64,000 nucleotides of DNA from the NCBI GenBank assembly GCA_036768485.1, contig JAVLUZ010000144.1, positions 712,281-776,280 on the forward strand, read 5' to 3'. Position 1 is the stretch's first letter, and each line of letters begins with the position of its first letter. Positions 35,273 to 48,206 of the stretch are shown piece after piece. Both the position numbers and the translations under genes were made by a program. The notes beneath the pieces were generated by a model that made no database searches, had not been told where the DNA came from, and saw only the letters and a list, made by a program, of their open reading frames with translations. The stretch comes from Mermis nigrescens (lineage: Eukaryota; Nematoda; Enoplea; Mermithida; Mermithidae).

Positions 35273-35625
35273 TACCTAGTCCCTAAAAGAAAGGATAGAA
35301 AAACATACAAATTAATACTTTCTGAGAAATTGTTTGCAGTTATAAGAATTTTTCGGTGAGTTACGTGAATTTTATTTGAAATGTGCGGTCAATAATCCGC
35401 AACATTCATACGTCCCCGTCCTGCCAGCTGGGGTCGTTGGATGCAGTAAACCTACATCCATGATGCAGAATTGAAGCAATTTCAATTTTTTATGGCGTGA
35501 GACAACGGAATTGAGTGCTGAAAACTCATATTTTTTCATTTTTTTCTTTTTTTTTGGCCGATGGATGACTTTCTATTATTTTGGTAGCATACTTTCTGCA
35601 AAATATAAAAATTTTACAAAAATAT

Positions 35626-36010
35626 TTCGCAACATTACAAAAATATTTCACCACTTGACAAAAAATTTTTACAACTTGACAAAAATATTTCACAACTTGA
35701 CAAAAAATTTTCACAACTTGACAAAAGTACTATGCTTAAGCATGCAAAAATATTTCACAACTTGGCAAAAAATGTTCACAACGTGACAAAAAATTTCCAC
35801 AACGTGACAAAAATATTTCACAATTTGACAAAAAATGTTCACAACATGGCAAAAAATTTCCACAACGTGACAAAAATATTTCACAACTTGACAAAAAATT
35901 TTCACAACTTGACAAAAAATTTTCACAACATGACAAAAAATTTCCACGTGACAAAATTTTATTTAATTTTCACAACTTTACAAAATTTTTTCACAACTTC
36001 ACAAAAAATA
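35626..36010. repeat. 21-bp minisatellite (ACAAAAATATTTCACAACTTG)
   Basis: About eighteen units of 20-21 bp. Because the unit is close to seven codons, several frames stay open on both strands. These are not genes. Confidence 0.93.
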
Positions 36011-36654
36011 TATCAATAATTCTTTTTAAACGGAAAAATTTTCGGTAGTATTCAGAACCATGCAAAAGCGTGGGAGACGAGACATGCACCTATGCAGGGT
36101 CTACTTCACCTGAATGGAAGGATTCCTGAAAAAAGCCGAAAATTGATGAAATTATATTTTTTCGCTTCAATGACTTGAATTAACGCAGCTTTTACGCTAC
36201 ATTTAATGCCTATTTATGAGGCTGAAGGCTGACCCTCAGAACCGCTATTATATACGGATGATATGCTCAAAATCCTAAAAAGCACTTGAAATAACTGCGA
36301 ATTTTTTCATCTTCAACCTGCGACGATTTTTCATATCATATTTCTCTTTATCAAACATGCGAAACAGATCACATTTGCAGTGGTTTAGCATATCCGATAT
36401 ATTCGCTGACCTATATGGCTGCCTATCTCATTTTTTGCTGTAATTTTAGCAACTTTACGCGATTAATGTTCTACTGAATTACCGACAGATGAAGTAAAAA
36501 TAGTTGTACATCACTTATTTATTCGTGACTTGTTGTGTACGTGCTTTCTTCGAACAGTAAATAATTAAGTAACAACAAGACATGCACGTGGGGTCATCTC
36601 AGCAAGGAAAATTTCTAAATAAAATAGGGCGAAAATCGGAAAATGCTTGACCAG

Positions 36655-36860
36655 ATACATAATTTTTATGCAGGCATGTATATCTGGGGGAATGGGGGTC
36701 CTGACCCCCAAAATTCAGAAAAATCGGACTTTTCAAACGTTATTTTGTGCTATTTTTGGCCTTTTTGGGCATAGTCCTCCCAAATCAGTGCTGGTCCCCC
36801 AAAATAGGACGGCCAGCCACATGCCTGTTTTATGCCATTTTAGCATTTTTTGGCACACCA
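36655..36860 (+). mobile_element. Family F repeat
   Basis: It shares GAAAAATCGGACTTTTCAAA- and CAAACGTTATTTTGTGC-type blocks with the inverted stretch at 4515-4605. Confidence 0.55.
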
Positions 36861-37129
36861 GCTGATACCCCTAGATCGACCATGCAACCTGAGGAACAAC
36901 GCTGCAATACAGACCATGCTATAACAGGCGACGCGGTGGGGTCCCCTTACGCACACCCCTCCCCGTTTCTAATGACCTATAACGTTGCTCACTCAGCTTA
37001 CCTCAGGGAGCAGATTTTTACGTCATCGCCTATGTTATAACATAAGCTATCCTACAGCGTTGCCCCCCAGGCTGACGGCCATTACTACTTCCGTGTATAG
37101 TTGTGCTGGTACGTCTGCAGACGTGCTCT

Positions 37130-37476
37130 TGGTGGGGTAATTTGACCTCCCAGTATGGCAACTGACCCCTGCAAAATAGCTGCGACCCCCCAGAAGTGTC
37201 GATTTTTTTGGAAAGTTAGTAAAAGTTGTAAAAGGTGTGCCTTTTTTGGGCGTTTTGCGCCTCGCGCCATATGCACATTTTTACTATATTTTGTTCAATT
37301 TACTCAATTTTTTTCAAAATTTCTCGAGATTTCTTTAACGGTTTTGTGTTCTAGCATTGTCTGAAATGTCAAAAACAGTGTTTCTGACATGTTACCATCG
37401 TTGTTTAGCACATAAGAGACACTTTTTAAAATTTTTCAGAGTCTCTTCCCAGAAATTCCATGCAGTACATGTATGG
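37130..37476 (+). mobile_element. Family C repeat, copy 6
   Basis: A forward copy ending in CCATGCAGTACATGTATGG. Confidence 0.8.
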
Positions 37477-37479
37477 ACG

Positions 37480-38600
37480 GCTGTACATCTTTTTTGTTAC
37501 TTCAGATAAAGGATCCAAAATTATTAGCTTATGATTTTATCATCAAGCTGGAATGATCGCTCAGATGTGCACAGGCAAACGAAAATCTGTTTTTAGAAGG
37601 AATTATTCAATGCTCGATTTGATAACTACGTCTTTCGTCACGAAACAAGTCAAGGAAATATAAAGCTGATTTCATTTAAAACTCAGTGGAGCAATAAATT
37701 TTTGCTCGAAGCTTTTTGTGAAAAAGGGATATTAAGTTAGAAAAATTGTCCACGTCGCGATCAATGGGAAAATGCGATTTATTGGTCCCGCACGATGTAA
37801 TTTTAGCTTGCGATTCTTTTACGCCGATACGCTGAGCGTGGGCACGTATATAATTAGCATAATCTATTTTATAATATGATTAAAAAATTGCTAGGTTTTG
37901 CTGAACAATTGGGAAAATTGTACGGTAAAATCGTTCCATGCCTTGTAAATATGTTGTGCATATGCTAACACGACTTGGGGGGACATTTTTTACAGAAAAA
38001 ACCCGCTTTTTTAATTGATTGGAACGTGACGAGTCGAATGTGTTTTATAATAAATTTTACGGATTCGAATAATATAGCATGATCGCGAATTATAAAAAGG
38101 ACGGCTGAGCTATACTTAAATTGGTTGATGTTATCCATTCCGCAGATTAGGCAAGTCCTTCAGAACGAGATATATGTAGGTACGCGTATTCTATCTTCTC
38201 ATGACTTCTATTACTTAACTGTTGGTATTTGAATTATTTTAGTTTCGTCTTTTGACTTATAATTACGTACGTATAATTAATTACTAGTTACGATGAGTTT
38301 TCCTATTGCTAGACATCAATATTATTTAATGACATTATTCTATTATTACAAATTCGTAATTACTTATTCGTAATTTTGTTGATTTACGATCTCATTTACA
38401 TTTAAATTCGTATATGAGCTTATGAGAAATTCTACCTACCTACCATTTTACCGCTTATCGCGATGCATCCATCCTTTCACTCTGTGGAAACCTTGGAACT
38501 AGAAAGAATAAAATCAAGACGATTAATTAAACTATTATTTGTGCAAAGCCTTCCTAAAATTTTCAAATTATCTCTCACTCAAATCACCAGGAAATACATG
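37480..38600. other. Intergenic, apparently low in repeats
   Basis: No member of the window's repeat families and no coding signal recognised. Confidence 0.45.
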
Positions 38601-38606
38601 TATTGT

Positions 38607-39224
38607 CCGGGGCGGATTCAAGAAGGGGCGGGGGGCCGCTCCCCATGAGGCCAAAAATATTTGGCGAGATAAAGAATATGATATGTAATTTGCAATGATT
38701 TTCGGCCGTTAGCGATCATAATTTCTCAAATTTTTCCGGCGCTGTGCGCCGGATAATACCTATCAATGACATTAATTTACTTTCTTGGCTATCTGTAAAC
38801 CATTTTCTGCTCATGGAATAGGTTTCAAAAGAATTTAAATAGCAGAAACATCTAGCTTAGCACCGTTCTTCTATTTTCAATCAAAAATTTTCAGCGTTCC
38901 GCACCAAATGCTACAAATACAGGAAATCAAGCAGTTAATCATGCTTCCGAACGTCCATCCGCCTAAAGTCCGCAAACTTTACGGCGCTTCGCATCAGATT
39001 TTTGCTAAAATCAAAGAAATTAAATGATTTTTTCGCGTAAAAATGTCAAAAATTTCAAAATTATTAGAAAAATATTGCGTCAAAAGTCATTTCAAGTAAA
39101 AGTATACAATGTAAAGCCCCGAAAAAACGTCATTTCGTGCGTGAAAGGCAAATTTATGGACCCATTTTTGACTGTTTTTGAAAAGTTGGGGTACCCCCAT
39201 GAGAAAATCATATATCCGCCACTG
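38607..39224. mobile_element. 618-bp hAT-like element (C-GGGGCGGAT termini)
   Basis: The left end CCGGGGCGGATTCAAG and the right end in reverse CAGTGGCGGATATA resemble the ends of the 156-bp MITE at 6034. The flanks TGTATTGT and TGTATTGC agree at 7 of 8 positions. The interior holds three GGCGCTTCGCGCC-type hairpins (about 38738, 38893 and 38982). Confidence 0.8.
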
Positions 39225-39232
39225 TGTATTGC

Positions 39233-42190
39233 TTGCTCGTACACGTAAGCTGACTTTTCAAAAAATCGGAAATCATGCATAGCCGTGGATCAGCAGTGTA
39301 CACACCTGTAATGTAAAGTTAAGCGTGGTTGGGGCGAAAATTTTTCCCACCGTGCCTTGCGTTTATGGACTAAGAACGATGGGTACACTTACGTAACGCC
39401 ATTGCTGACCTTTCTAACGACTTTCATTCTAAGAACCTTAGAACCAAAAAGTTCCCAGAAAATGTTTAGATAAAGCAAAATATGATTGAATTCGGAATAA
39501 AAATTGCATAAATTGCATTAGGATTTCAGCGAAATCGAAAACTCTGGGGTTCAATAGTTTTTTGTGGATAATCAGCAGCCATTCTGTGATAAGATAAGTG
39601 GCGGGTTGACTGCCCCGCCAGAAGTCCCTCCTCTTTAAATGAAATTTAGGACGAATTGAAATTTACACCCGACAATGTGTTCGTATGCAACTTCGAAATT
39701 CATCTTCAAAACGTTTTAATTGAAGAAAAAGTCGAAAACGATTTTTTCTCTTCGTTCCGTTTTTAAAACACTTTTAGCTTCGATATCCTGATCGTTCTCG
39801 AAGGCGTTAGGAAATTTAACTTCCAGATTCTAGATGCTTCATCGCTTTATCAAGCTCGTTATGAAGCCGACTTTAGAAGCTACTTCTCAATAATAAAAGG
39901 CGTTTATGTAAAATGCAATTTTTGCGCGAAATGTGCGCTTGAATCGCGTTTCGTAATAACAGAGGTGGAATAAATATGCAAATTTTTATCCGAAACCGGT
40001 TTAGTAGGTGGCGATTATACCTTTTTAGTCGCGAGCCGGTTTATGCAAATTCGTACACACGGGCTGGCGGAACATAAATGGCGTTAAATTCCAGATTCGG
40101 TTTTTTCTCGTTTTTTATTGAGCCATGCACACAATACAATGCTATTTATTGTATTTGGAAAAAATCTTGAGCTTTCCTACATGTAATAATGGCCCCTTCT
40201 TACGCGCCTCTGACCGAACTTTATGCTATATACTAAACGATGATAAGCGTCCGGGGACGCAATCGATCGAAATCCTTTGGCATTATTTATTCAGCTTACG
40301 GGTATATAGCAGCGAGAATAAGCTTGAACGAGCCACAAAGCTCAAAACGGCTTGCTCACTTTTAACGTTCATATATGTACGTATACTAGGGGAGAAAGCT
40401 GGGAATAAGTGTTTTACATTTTTCAGTGAAGTCTTACTCGTACTCTCGAACATGGCTTAGCATTACTATTGTACAACGATATGCTTACTGTAGTTATGCG
40501 TACCTACCTGCTTTTGCGCTTTATATTCGGACTTGCGTTAGCTTGGCTATTAGCTAAAGCGCTGAGAACGTCTTGGTCTTTTTTTGCTTCCTTTCAAGCT
40601 TAATGTGCGTAATAGACTTTATGCGGACGTCTTAGCATGTATATTTGGCTGCCGATAGTGCGGATTATTTAAGGTCTGCGAATTTACAGAGAAGTGAAAG
40701 AAGTTTTTTTTATCCCTTTTTGCCTTTGCTATAATTTGCTTTTGGTCGTTGGTCTCATGGATTATTTAAAAACTTTGAAATTTTTCGACCGACTTCTCTT
40801 GAATTTCTCGAACTTTTTTTCCGATTCTTACGATTTAATCATTCTCGAGTTCCTTTTCATTTTATTTTCGAATTTGATTCGTTTGTTTTTTATTGCGTTA
40901 CTTTTTCCGTCTATATGTATGTGAATCTTTGCAATATGAGATTTGAATAATTTAAGTGGCCGTACAAAATTCGAATTATCGGTATGAGCTAAAGAGTCAT
41001 TTCCAACTTATGTCAGCTGTTCAAACGGTCGAAGAAAGAGATTCGTAAATCCTGGACTGCGGGTAAGCCAAAAAACTTGATGAGCACTAAAAAAAGATAC
41101 AAAAATTAGTATAAAAACGCAAAAACTAATCTAAAAGTATAAAGTTGACCTCGAGCTTTTATTATTCTTGTCTATTAGCTTGATACGGCCTTGTTTCTAC
41201 AAAAAAAGTTTTCTCTCATTCTATGATTTTTACCGTCTCCTGTAAAAATTTTTTCCTCCCCTGCTCAGGCATAATACCCCCAATTTCTGCCAAAAATTTT
41301 TTCCACCTCTTCCCTGTCCTTTTTAGAGAGTTGTGGACATATCCTCTTTAAGAATCAAATTGCGATAGATTACATTCAATCCATTGTAGCGCAGCTTTTT
41401 TTAGTCGCGTAATTGCTCAACGTATGCTCGCAATGTATCGGAAGACTTCGCTTTTTATTATTTTCCGAACAAATCGCATTTAATATCGGCGTTTGTTTTA
41501 CGAATAAAAAAACGAACGCAAAAAACGTTTTTAATTTGGAGCTCCATTTTTTCCTCTTTTTTATTTGTTTTCGTTTTTCTCTTCTTATTTTGCAATCTAC
41601 ATAAATGCATTAAGCCAAATCGATTATTGAATGTATGTTGAATTGTGGCTTTTGTTTTATAGGTAGGGCTTGCGTAATGATTGATTGTATGGTAGGCGAA
41701 CAGGGTTTGCATGCGTACATAAATAAGCTATTTTGTTTCAGCTATATCATGCAGATCATCGTAATTTTTCTGTCAATAAATTATAAGAAAACATAAAAGG
41801 ATTTAAGCGAGTAAGACCGAAGGTATGCTTAAACTAGGGTCAAAACATTTTTAACGGTCAAAAATTCCATTAAAAAGATGACATACGTAAAACCATCGTT
41901 TTTAAAATCGAATTCTATCGTTTTCAGAAGTAACAAATGGCATTCCAAAGAAGACTTTTTCAAACTTAAAAAATACTAAAATTTTAGTGCACGTTGATTT
42001 TGAACGAAAGTGTCGCGGAAGATTAGTGATATGAATTCGTAAAGCTCGGCCACGAAATTTTTGCTTAGCATTTGAGCTTAACGATTACGCAAATCTAAAT
42101 GCACGAATTTCGGCAGTTGGCATTTTAATATCAAAAATTTACAAAAAAGGGCCTAAACTAGCATATTTTTCTGTTTTTTTATCGAATGTT
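39233..42190. other. Intergenic, apparently low in repeats
   Basis: A frame of 111 codons at 40125-40460 resembles no family I know and has no splice or promoter support, so it is left uncalled. Base composition is nearer to single-copy DNA than elsewhere in the intergenic regions. Confidence 0.45.
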
Positions 42191-42194
42191 GAAA

Positions 42195-42546
42195 ATTTTG
42201 GGCGAAATGGCTGCGACCCCCAGAATTGTCAATTTTTTTGTAAAACTTGTCAAAAGTGTACTTTTTAAGCGTTTTTAGCTCTTTTTTTGGCTGAAAACTC
42301 AAATTTTCGACGTTTAGCGCCATATACACAATTTTTGACTATATCTTGTTCAATTTAATCAATTTTTTCAGATTTTTTCTCGAAATTTTTGTATGTTTCT
42401 ATGTTCTAGAAAGAACGAGCCTTCTCCGGACCGTCAAAAAATCGTGTTTTTGGCATGTACCATCATTATTTAGCCCAAAACATTTTTTAAAAATTTTCTG
42501 GGCCTGATACCACTGCCCCCAGAATTCCAATGCTTTATATGTATGG
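42195..42546 (+). mobile_element. Family C repeat, copy 7
   Basis: A forward copy with ACTATATCTTGTTCAATTTA and the end CCAATGCTTTATATGTATGG. Confidence 0.8.
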
Positions 42547-43364
42547 TCATCAGCCGTTTAGGGCTGAAAACCCGCAAACCCCGAAGAAAACAGGATGACG
42601 ACGTTTCGCGTAAATATACGACGCCTGTGATTGTTTTATCTCTGAAAGTAATCTGAATCTACAATGCGCTCTCTGATTTGCTATTTTATTTATTAGAAGG
42701 TAGTTTCATTACAATTAAGAGAGAGTGAATATGTAAATGAGCAAAGGGTTATTCGCAAAATGCTGGCTGCTATATTTGAATAATGTTTTTAATCATCGTT
42801 ATTAATTTTCTGATTTATCTGAGTAGGCACTGTTTTTTGATGTACGCTGCGGATTTAAGCACATTTAAGAAAGCAGAGATTAGGATAATTTGTTTTTTGC
42901 AAAAAGAGATTTGAAATAATGTCCTGTACTCTGCTATTATGGAAAATATAGATGAATACGCTTCGAGAACAACCCGAATGACTTCCTAATTCCCTGACCA
43001 GCCAGTCCAGCTTGAATATTTTCATAGACGCGTGGATATTGGAGCTTTGGGATTACTGATATAATAGAGACGCTTTGTCTATCACTTCCGAATTATTTTA
43101 GAAATTCCGATAAGCTGCTCTGTTTATAATTAAGTTTGTCTTGTTCCACTCACTTCCGATTCATAGAAGGTAACATTATATGTATTTTAGGAGCATTTCT
43201 ATGGAGCAGACGAAAATTTTAGGGATGGAATAAATCTAAGAATTTTGATTTTGTCAGTTTTATTATTAATGTTCAGAAATATAGAAAAGCAAGTCTCCTG
43301 AAAATATATTTAGTCATATGCGAAAGGTAGGTAATTAGAAAATGGGTAAGACGATTCTGTGGCT

Positions 43365-43727
43365 TAGCTGTGGGGTGGACTGTCCCCCTTGAAATTCTGA
43401 AAATACGAGTATCTTCTTACGAGGGCCACCCATAGGAAAAAATGGGAAATTCTTACACCGCATCCGGAAGGGCATTTGATTAGATTTAAGCTCACTTTTA
43501 AACTAATAAGCCCATGGCGCGTCGCGCCTATTTATTTACATACATCATATTTTAAATATATTTTCAATAAAGTCAGATTTTTAAATTCTTCTCAGTGCTT
43601 AGATCTCGCTGTGAAAAGCTCAGAAACATCAGTTCTGCCTGTCTGCAAGTAGCTGTTGAGATATTCGACTTCGAAATTCTAGTCCTCCTCCAAATTAAGA
43701 AGACCAGCTACGCCACTGAGAAGATTA
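43365..43727 (+). mobile_element. Family G repeat, second copy
   Basis: It matches 20612-21315 in order (AAAATACGAGTATCTTCTTA, GGCCACCCATAGGAAAAAAT, GCCTGTCTGCAAGTAGCTG), with a shorter middle. Confidence 0.65.
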
Positions 43728-44217
43728 GGCTAGAATCATGAGTAATGCTGGGTTTTGAATAAACTTCTCAAGCCTATTTAATGAAACTTGCTTAGATTAC
43801 CAAAATTTATATACGCCTTGAAAAAAGTCGTAAGAATGCGCATTTGCTAAACTTTGGAGAAAGAAAGTTTGGCTGATTGCGTTGATGAGGTCTCCCGCCT
43901 TTTCGCTCAGCTTTTCCATATCGTTTTGCTAATTGCACGAATTTACGCTTGGAATTAGCAAGTTTGCAAATCGTCTTCTAGACCGTGCAGTCAAATTTTC
44001 TGGTAAATTTATCAATTTTTATCAGGGATAGGCCTAATTTAACGAACTAGCACACAAGTCTAAAATTTGAATCTTTTTTGCAAGAAATCAGAAAGAAACA
44101 TCGATAGCTGTTAGGGACAAGGTGTGGTTTTTTGCGACTGATCAGAAAAGTAAAAAGGCAGAGATGACTTCTGTGTGGTAGAAAATCTAATTATTAATGG
44201 GAAACCGCAGTAAATGA

Positions 44218-44518
<301 letters not shown>

Positions 44519-46488
44519 ATCAGATATGCGCAGTTCCATCGAGGAATATAAGAGATGGAATTTGTGCTATATTTTCGTCTATATTAGCAATAAATGATAA
44601 TAAATGTTCAGGTTTGATTTTATCAGTTGATCAGAAATCTGCCTTTGATGTCATAGAATGGAATTATTTGGAAAAAACCTTAGAGTATTTTAATTTTCCA
44701 TTAAGATTTCGTAAATTTTCCATTAAGATTTCGTACTATCATAAATGCTATATATAAAAAAGGGAAAGTTTGTTCATCAGTTTTAGTTAATGGTTTTTTA
44801 TCTCCTTGTTTTCAAATTGGAAGAGGGATAAGGCAGGGTTGTCCATTATCACCAATTTTATACGTATTAGTTGCAGAACTTTTTTGTAATAAAATTAGAA
44901 ATAATTCTGATATATGCGGAATTTCATTAATAAATGATGAAATTAAATTGAGTAATTATGCTGATGATACTAATTTTATACTAAAAAGTGTTGCTTCTGT
45001 AGGGAAAATTTTTGAAGAATATGACAAATTTAATGAGGCTAGTGGGGCTTCCTTAAATTTAGAAAAGACACAAATTTTAATAATTCGTGAGAATCATAAT
45101 GTTCCTGAAGATTATAAAAAATATTTGCTTGATGAAATTAAAATTTATATAATAATTTTCAATAAGACAGGTTTTGCAGAAAATTCTAATTTTAATAGGG
45201 TTGAAAGCGTTTTGCATAAGTTGATGAAGTAAACACCGCATTGTGAATTTTCTTTAGAGTCTAAAGCAAATTTTATCGATACATATTATTTTTCAAAAAT
45301 GTGGTACATCGCAACATTCATTAGACCACCAAATAAGATAATTAAATTAGCAAATAAAGCGGTTCAAAAGTTTTTATGGTACCCTGCACGTAAGCTAAGA
45401 ATTAAACGTGAGATAATTCAAAATTCTGCGAAATCAGGAGGAATTGGTATAGAAAATATAGAGAAAAAAGTCGATGCTATGAGACTTATGTTTTTATTAA
45501 GTTACATAAGCTTGAAAATCAAATTTGGTATGATATTTTATGGTAAAATACATGCAATTGAAATTAATGGATTCAGTGTGTTTGGAATTCAAAAATTTTA
45601 TGCCTTATTCTAAGGAACTTTTATACGTGGAAGAAAAATATCATTTTTCATATAATCAGACTCATTTTAATTTAGAAGGTTCGGTTTATGATTTAAACAA
45701 AATTTCAACAAAATTCATTTATTCAAATATTATTAAAAAATCTTTTTATTTAGCAATTAAAAAGCATTTAAATAAATGGAATAATTTTTTAGGATATGAA
45801 ATTAATTTTGTTTCTCACTCTAAGCTGAATTTTCCGAGAGAAATTAAAGGATATGCTAAAGATATACATTTTTGTTTTTTAAACAATGCATTACAAACTC
45901 GTGACCGATTAAGTCGATGGAGAAATGTTACGTCTTCTTGTAAGTATTGTTTATTTATTGGGAGGAATTTTACTGAAACAAATGTTCATGCCTTATTAGA
46001 TTGCGAACGTCTTCAAATGTTTTGGCAAAAATTTTCTGGTATTTTGATGCGAAATAATTTACAAGTTTGTGTAGAAAATAAAGTTTTTGGGTAAATCATA
46101 TCCGACAATTTATTAGAAAAATGTTTAAATATCCTTATACAATTAGCGCATACTTGTATTTGGGTGACAAGAAATGATTTAGAAAAGAATGACAAATTAG
46201 TTGATATTTGGAGATATTTTGTTACAATAATAAAGAATTATTTTCACTGGTGGAAACGCATTCATCGTAATGATATTACAGCTAAAATTAAAGATTTGTT
46301 GCTCAATGAAATTTAAAAAATGCTCTTTAGTGACTATTTTAGTGCTTTTACTAACCCTTGCAGCGTTTATTGTATTACTGTATATAATTTTTGTTCGTAC
46401 GGTTTATTAATTTTTATACTAACCCCTCTTAACTTTATTGTTAAGCGCCCCTCCTCTTCATGGCACGAACGATTTTCTGTTAAGAAAA
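44519..46488 (+). mobile_element. 5'-truncated, broken L1/Tx1-like LINE
   Basis: Reverse transcriptase is readable in pieces. QICAVPSRNIRD begins right at the (AC)n edge, followed by SGLILSVDQKSAFDVIEWNY, GRGIRQGCPLSPILYVLVAE and the catalytic YADDT (about 44957). The thumb-like FIRPPNK...GGIGIENI region and a C-terminal CKYC...H...C knuckle (about 45940-46005) follow. Reading ends near 46315, with a short 3' UTR before a second (AC)n tract. Frames are broken by a 22-bp duplication near 44695-44738, a stop at 45230 and another at 46092. The layout suits 5' truncation during target-primed reverse transcription. The clade is inferred from the style of the motifs. Confidence 0.85.
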
Positions 46489-46528
46489 AACACGCACACG
46501 CATACGCACGCACACGCACACACACACA

Positions 46529-46587
<59 letters not shown>
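46489..46587. repeat. (AC)n microsatellite at the LINE 3' end
   Basis: It begins with an imperfect stretch (ACGCACACGCATACGCACGC) after a short A run, then becomes pure (CA)n. It is in the same orientation as the tract at the LINE 5' edge. Confidence 0.95.
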
Positions 46588-46590
<3 letters not shown>

Positions 46591-46754
46591 TCATTACATA
46601 CCAATCAGCTTTTGACATCCATTAAATTTTTAGAATTAATTTACCGATGATAATACAGCTCTAAATTGATGCTTTTTCAAGAAAATAATGTCTTATAGAA
46701 AAGTTTTTAAAGCATCATAAATAAGCTCATGGTATTAAATTTAGTTAACGAACA

Positions 46755-46922
46755 AACGTGGACGTGTGGTGTTTGGAGGTCTAGACCCCTGAGAATCTGG
46801 CACTCAAACCGCCAAAAAAATCGGTAGACCCCCAGAATTGAATTTTTGACATGTTCTTCGGGATTTTTTGCCTATTGACATCGCCCAGACCGCTAGAATA
46901 AGGCTGCTGTCCTTGTATGGTA
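46755..46922 (+). mobile_element. Family B-like MITE, variant 2
   Basis: It contains GTAGACCCCCAGAATTGAAT and TCGGGATTTTTTGCC, matching a copy at 55878-56030. Confidence 0.65.
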
Positions 46923-47029
46923 ATGACCCGAAATTCACTTTTTAAAAAGCTTCAAATATACCAGAAACTGTGTAATACGCAGTTGGAACGCTGTTTTAGC
47001 GCTTATACCAGTTTTTGAGGTCATCTTGG

Positions 47030-47290
47030 CCCAAAGAAGCTCGATTCTTGACCCTCTCTAGACCGGATGACCCCCACCCCCAGATCGGCCATGATGTGCA
47101 TCTATGGTAACGACCACAAATAGGCTTGGGGGAGGGGCTTTGGAGGGTGAACACCCCGGAAGGTGTAAACCCCCCCCCCGCAGATTACTGTAAGCCACCC
47201 ATATTTCAATTTTTAGTAACATTTTTGGCAATTTTTGGCGATTTCACCCTCCTCCCCCTAAATTTTATTGTTGCCCATGTGTGGTAACGG
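47030..47290. mobile_element. Two abutting small repeats (families H and B-like)
   Basis: 47030-47105 is the reverse complement of the stretch at 61727-61815 (GACCCTCTCTAGACCGG and ATGTGCATCTATGG). 47106-47290 is a family B-like copy ending TTGTTGCCCATGTGTGG. Confidence 0.6.
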
Positions 47291-47737
47291 CCCTCACTGA
47301 TTTCGCCCACGCAAGTCGCGACGTAGATTCATGGTTCCGTTGGTGCCCCGATACATTATCGGCGTAAAATCTGGAGCAGAGCATTGAACCAGTCTGCTTC
47401 CGCTCACAATCCTAGTTTATGTTTTTTTGTATATTTTTTTGCTCTTTTCCATTTGTTAAATTTATCGATAATGCGCTCAATTACCTTGTAAATAAATCAT
47501 GTCACGCATAGACAGTTTATCGGTGCAGTTGGGCGAAGTTTATTCACCCAATTCCTGTGATATTTCGCCCGGCTGTCTTTGTACAATTTCTTTTGGAATC
47601 TGTCTGTAGTGCCTTCCGCGCTTAATTTTCCACCGTGCTTTCTTTCATTTTTCGTCCTTATTTTAATTGTTTATCAAGCCGTGATGTGTTATATTAGAAT
47701 TAGCATATATTCTATAACGAAGGACGATCGGCTATGA

Positions 47738-47745
47738 TGACGTCA
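47738..47745. promoter_or_regulatory. Palindromic CRE (TGACGTCA) upstream of RIM
   Basis: A perfect TGACGTCA lies 334 bp before the RIM start codon, in a GC-richer and apparently repeat-free stretch (about 47300-48060). It is the consensus site for CREB/ATF factors. An 8-mer can occur by chance, so the role is inferred from position only. Confidence 0.35.
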
Positions 47746-47997
47746 CGATCGGAATTCGTTGTATCTCCGTGCATTACCCATTCCAATTACGTATAGCTAG
47801 ATATTTGTAGAAAGCGAATAACTGCGAAACGCGCGCCCACTATTTGCCCCATGGTGCAAATAACGGCGGGCGAATTGTTTATCTCAAATACCGCCTGTAA
47901 AATATACGGCTTAATTAATAATATTCGCGCAGTTTTTGCTGCTCTTTTCAATTACCCGCAGGAGGAGCTTAGGCGGAGATTATAGCTTAAACTTCAA

Positions 47998-48005
47998 TAT
48001 AAAAG
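47998..48005 (+). promoter_or_regulatory. Candidate TATA box of RIM
   Basis: TATAAAAG sits 74 bp before the RIM ATG. A transcription start about 30 bp downstream would leave a 5' UTR of roughly 50 nt. The AT-rich background makes this a weak call. Confidence 0.25.
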
Positions 48006-48078
48006 ATATTGTGGGATAAAATTGCAGATAAGGAAAGAATAAGACGTTTGCGTAATAATACGGAATAATAACGACGAG

Positions 48079-48206
48079 ATGGCAGCGAGCCAAGCCGTTA
48101 TGCCCGACTTAGACTTGAGCAGTTTGACAGAGGAGGAGCGGCGTATAATTAACGACGTTCTCCGACGACAACAGGCGGAGGAAGACAAGGAACAGGCGCT
48201 AATTGG
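48079..48206 (+). CDS. RIM: RIM exon 1 (start, Rab-binding helix)
   Basis: The exon has 42 codons plus 2 nt and ends ATTGG|GTGAGC. It encodes MPDLDLSSLTEEERRIINDV followed by an Arg/Gln/Glu-rich helix typical of RIM-family Rab-binding domains. An in-frame TAA at 48040-48042 makes ATG 48079 the first usable start. A second ATG at residue 8 (MPDLDL) would also fit the family. Confidence 0.88.

Larger units (their letters stand above)
47296..48078. other. RIM upstream region
   Basis: GC-richer, apparently repeat-free sequence containing the CRE and TATA candidates. It is the likely promoter of the RIM transcript, inferred from position. Confidence 0.45.

Noticed and set aside
35511..36019. Repetitive frames with HNLTKNF-like repeats
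   Set aside because: They come from the 21-bp minisatellite and are open on both strands.
39976..40050. Two ATGCAAAT octamers (POU-type sites) 67 bp apart
   Set aside because: In AT-rich DNA this 8-mer is expected about this often by chance, and no gene lies nearby.
40125..40460. 111-codon frame of ordinary composition
   Set aside because: No family is recognised, there is no splice or promoter support, and frames of this length occur by chance in 64 kb.
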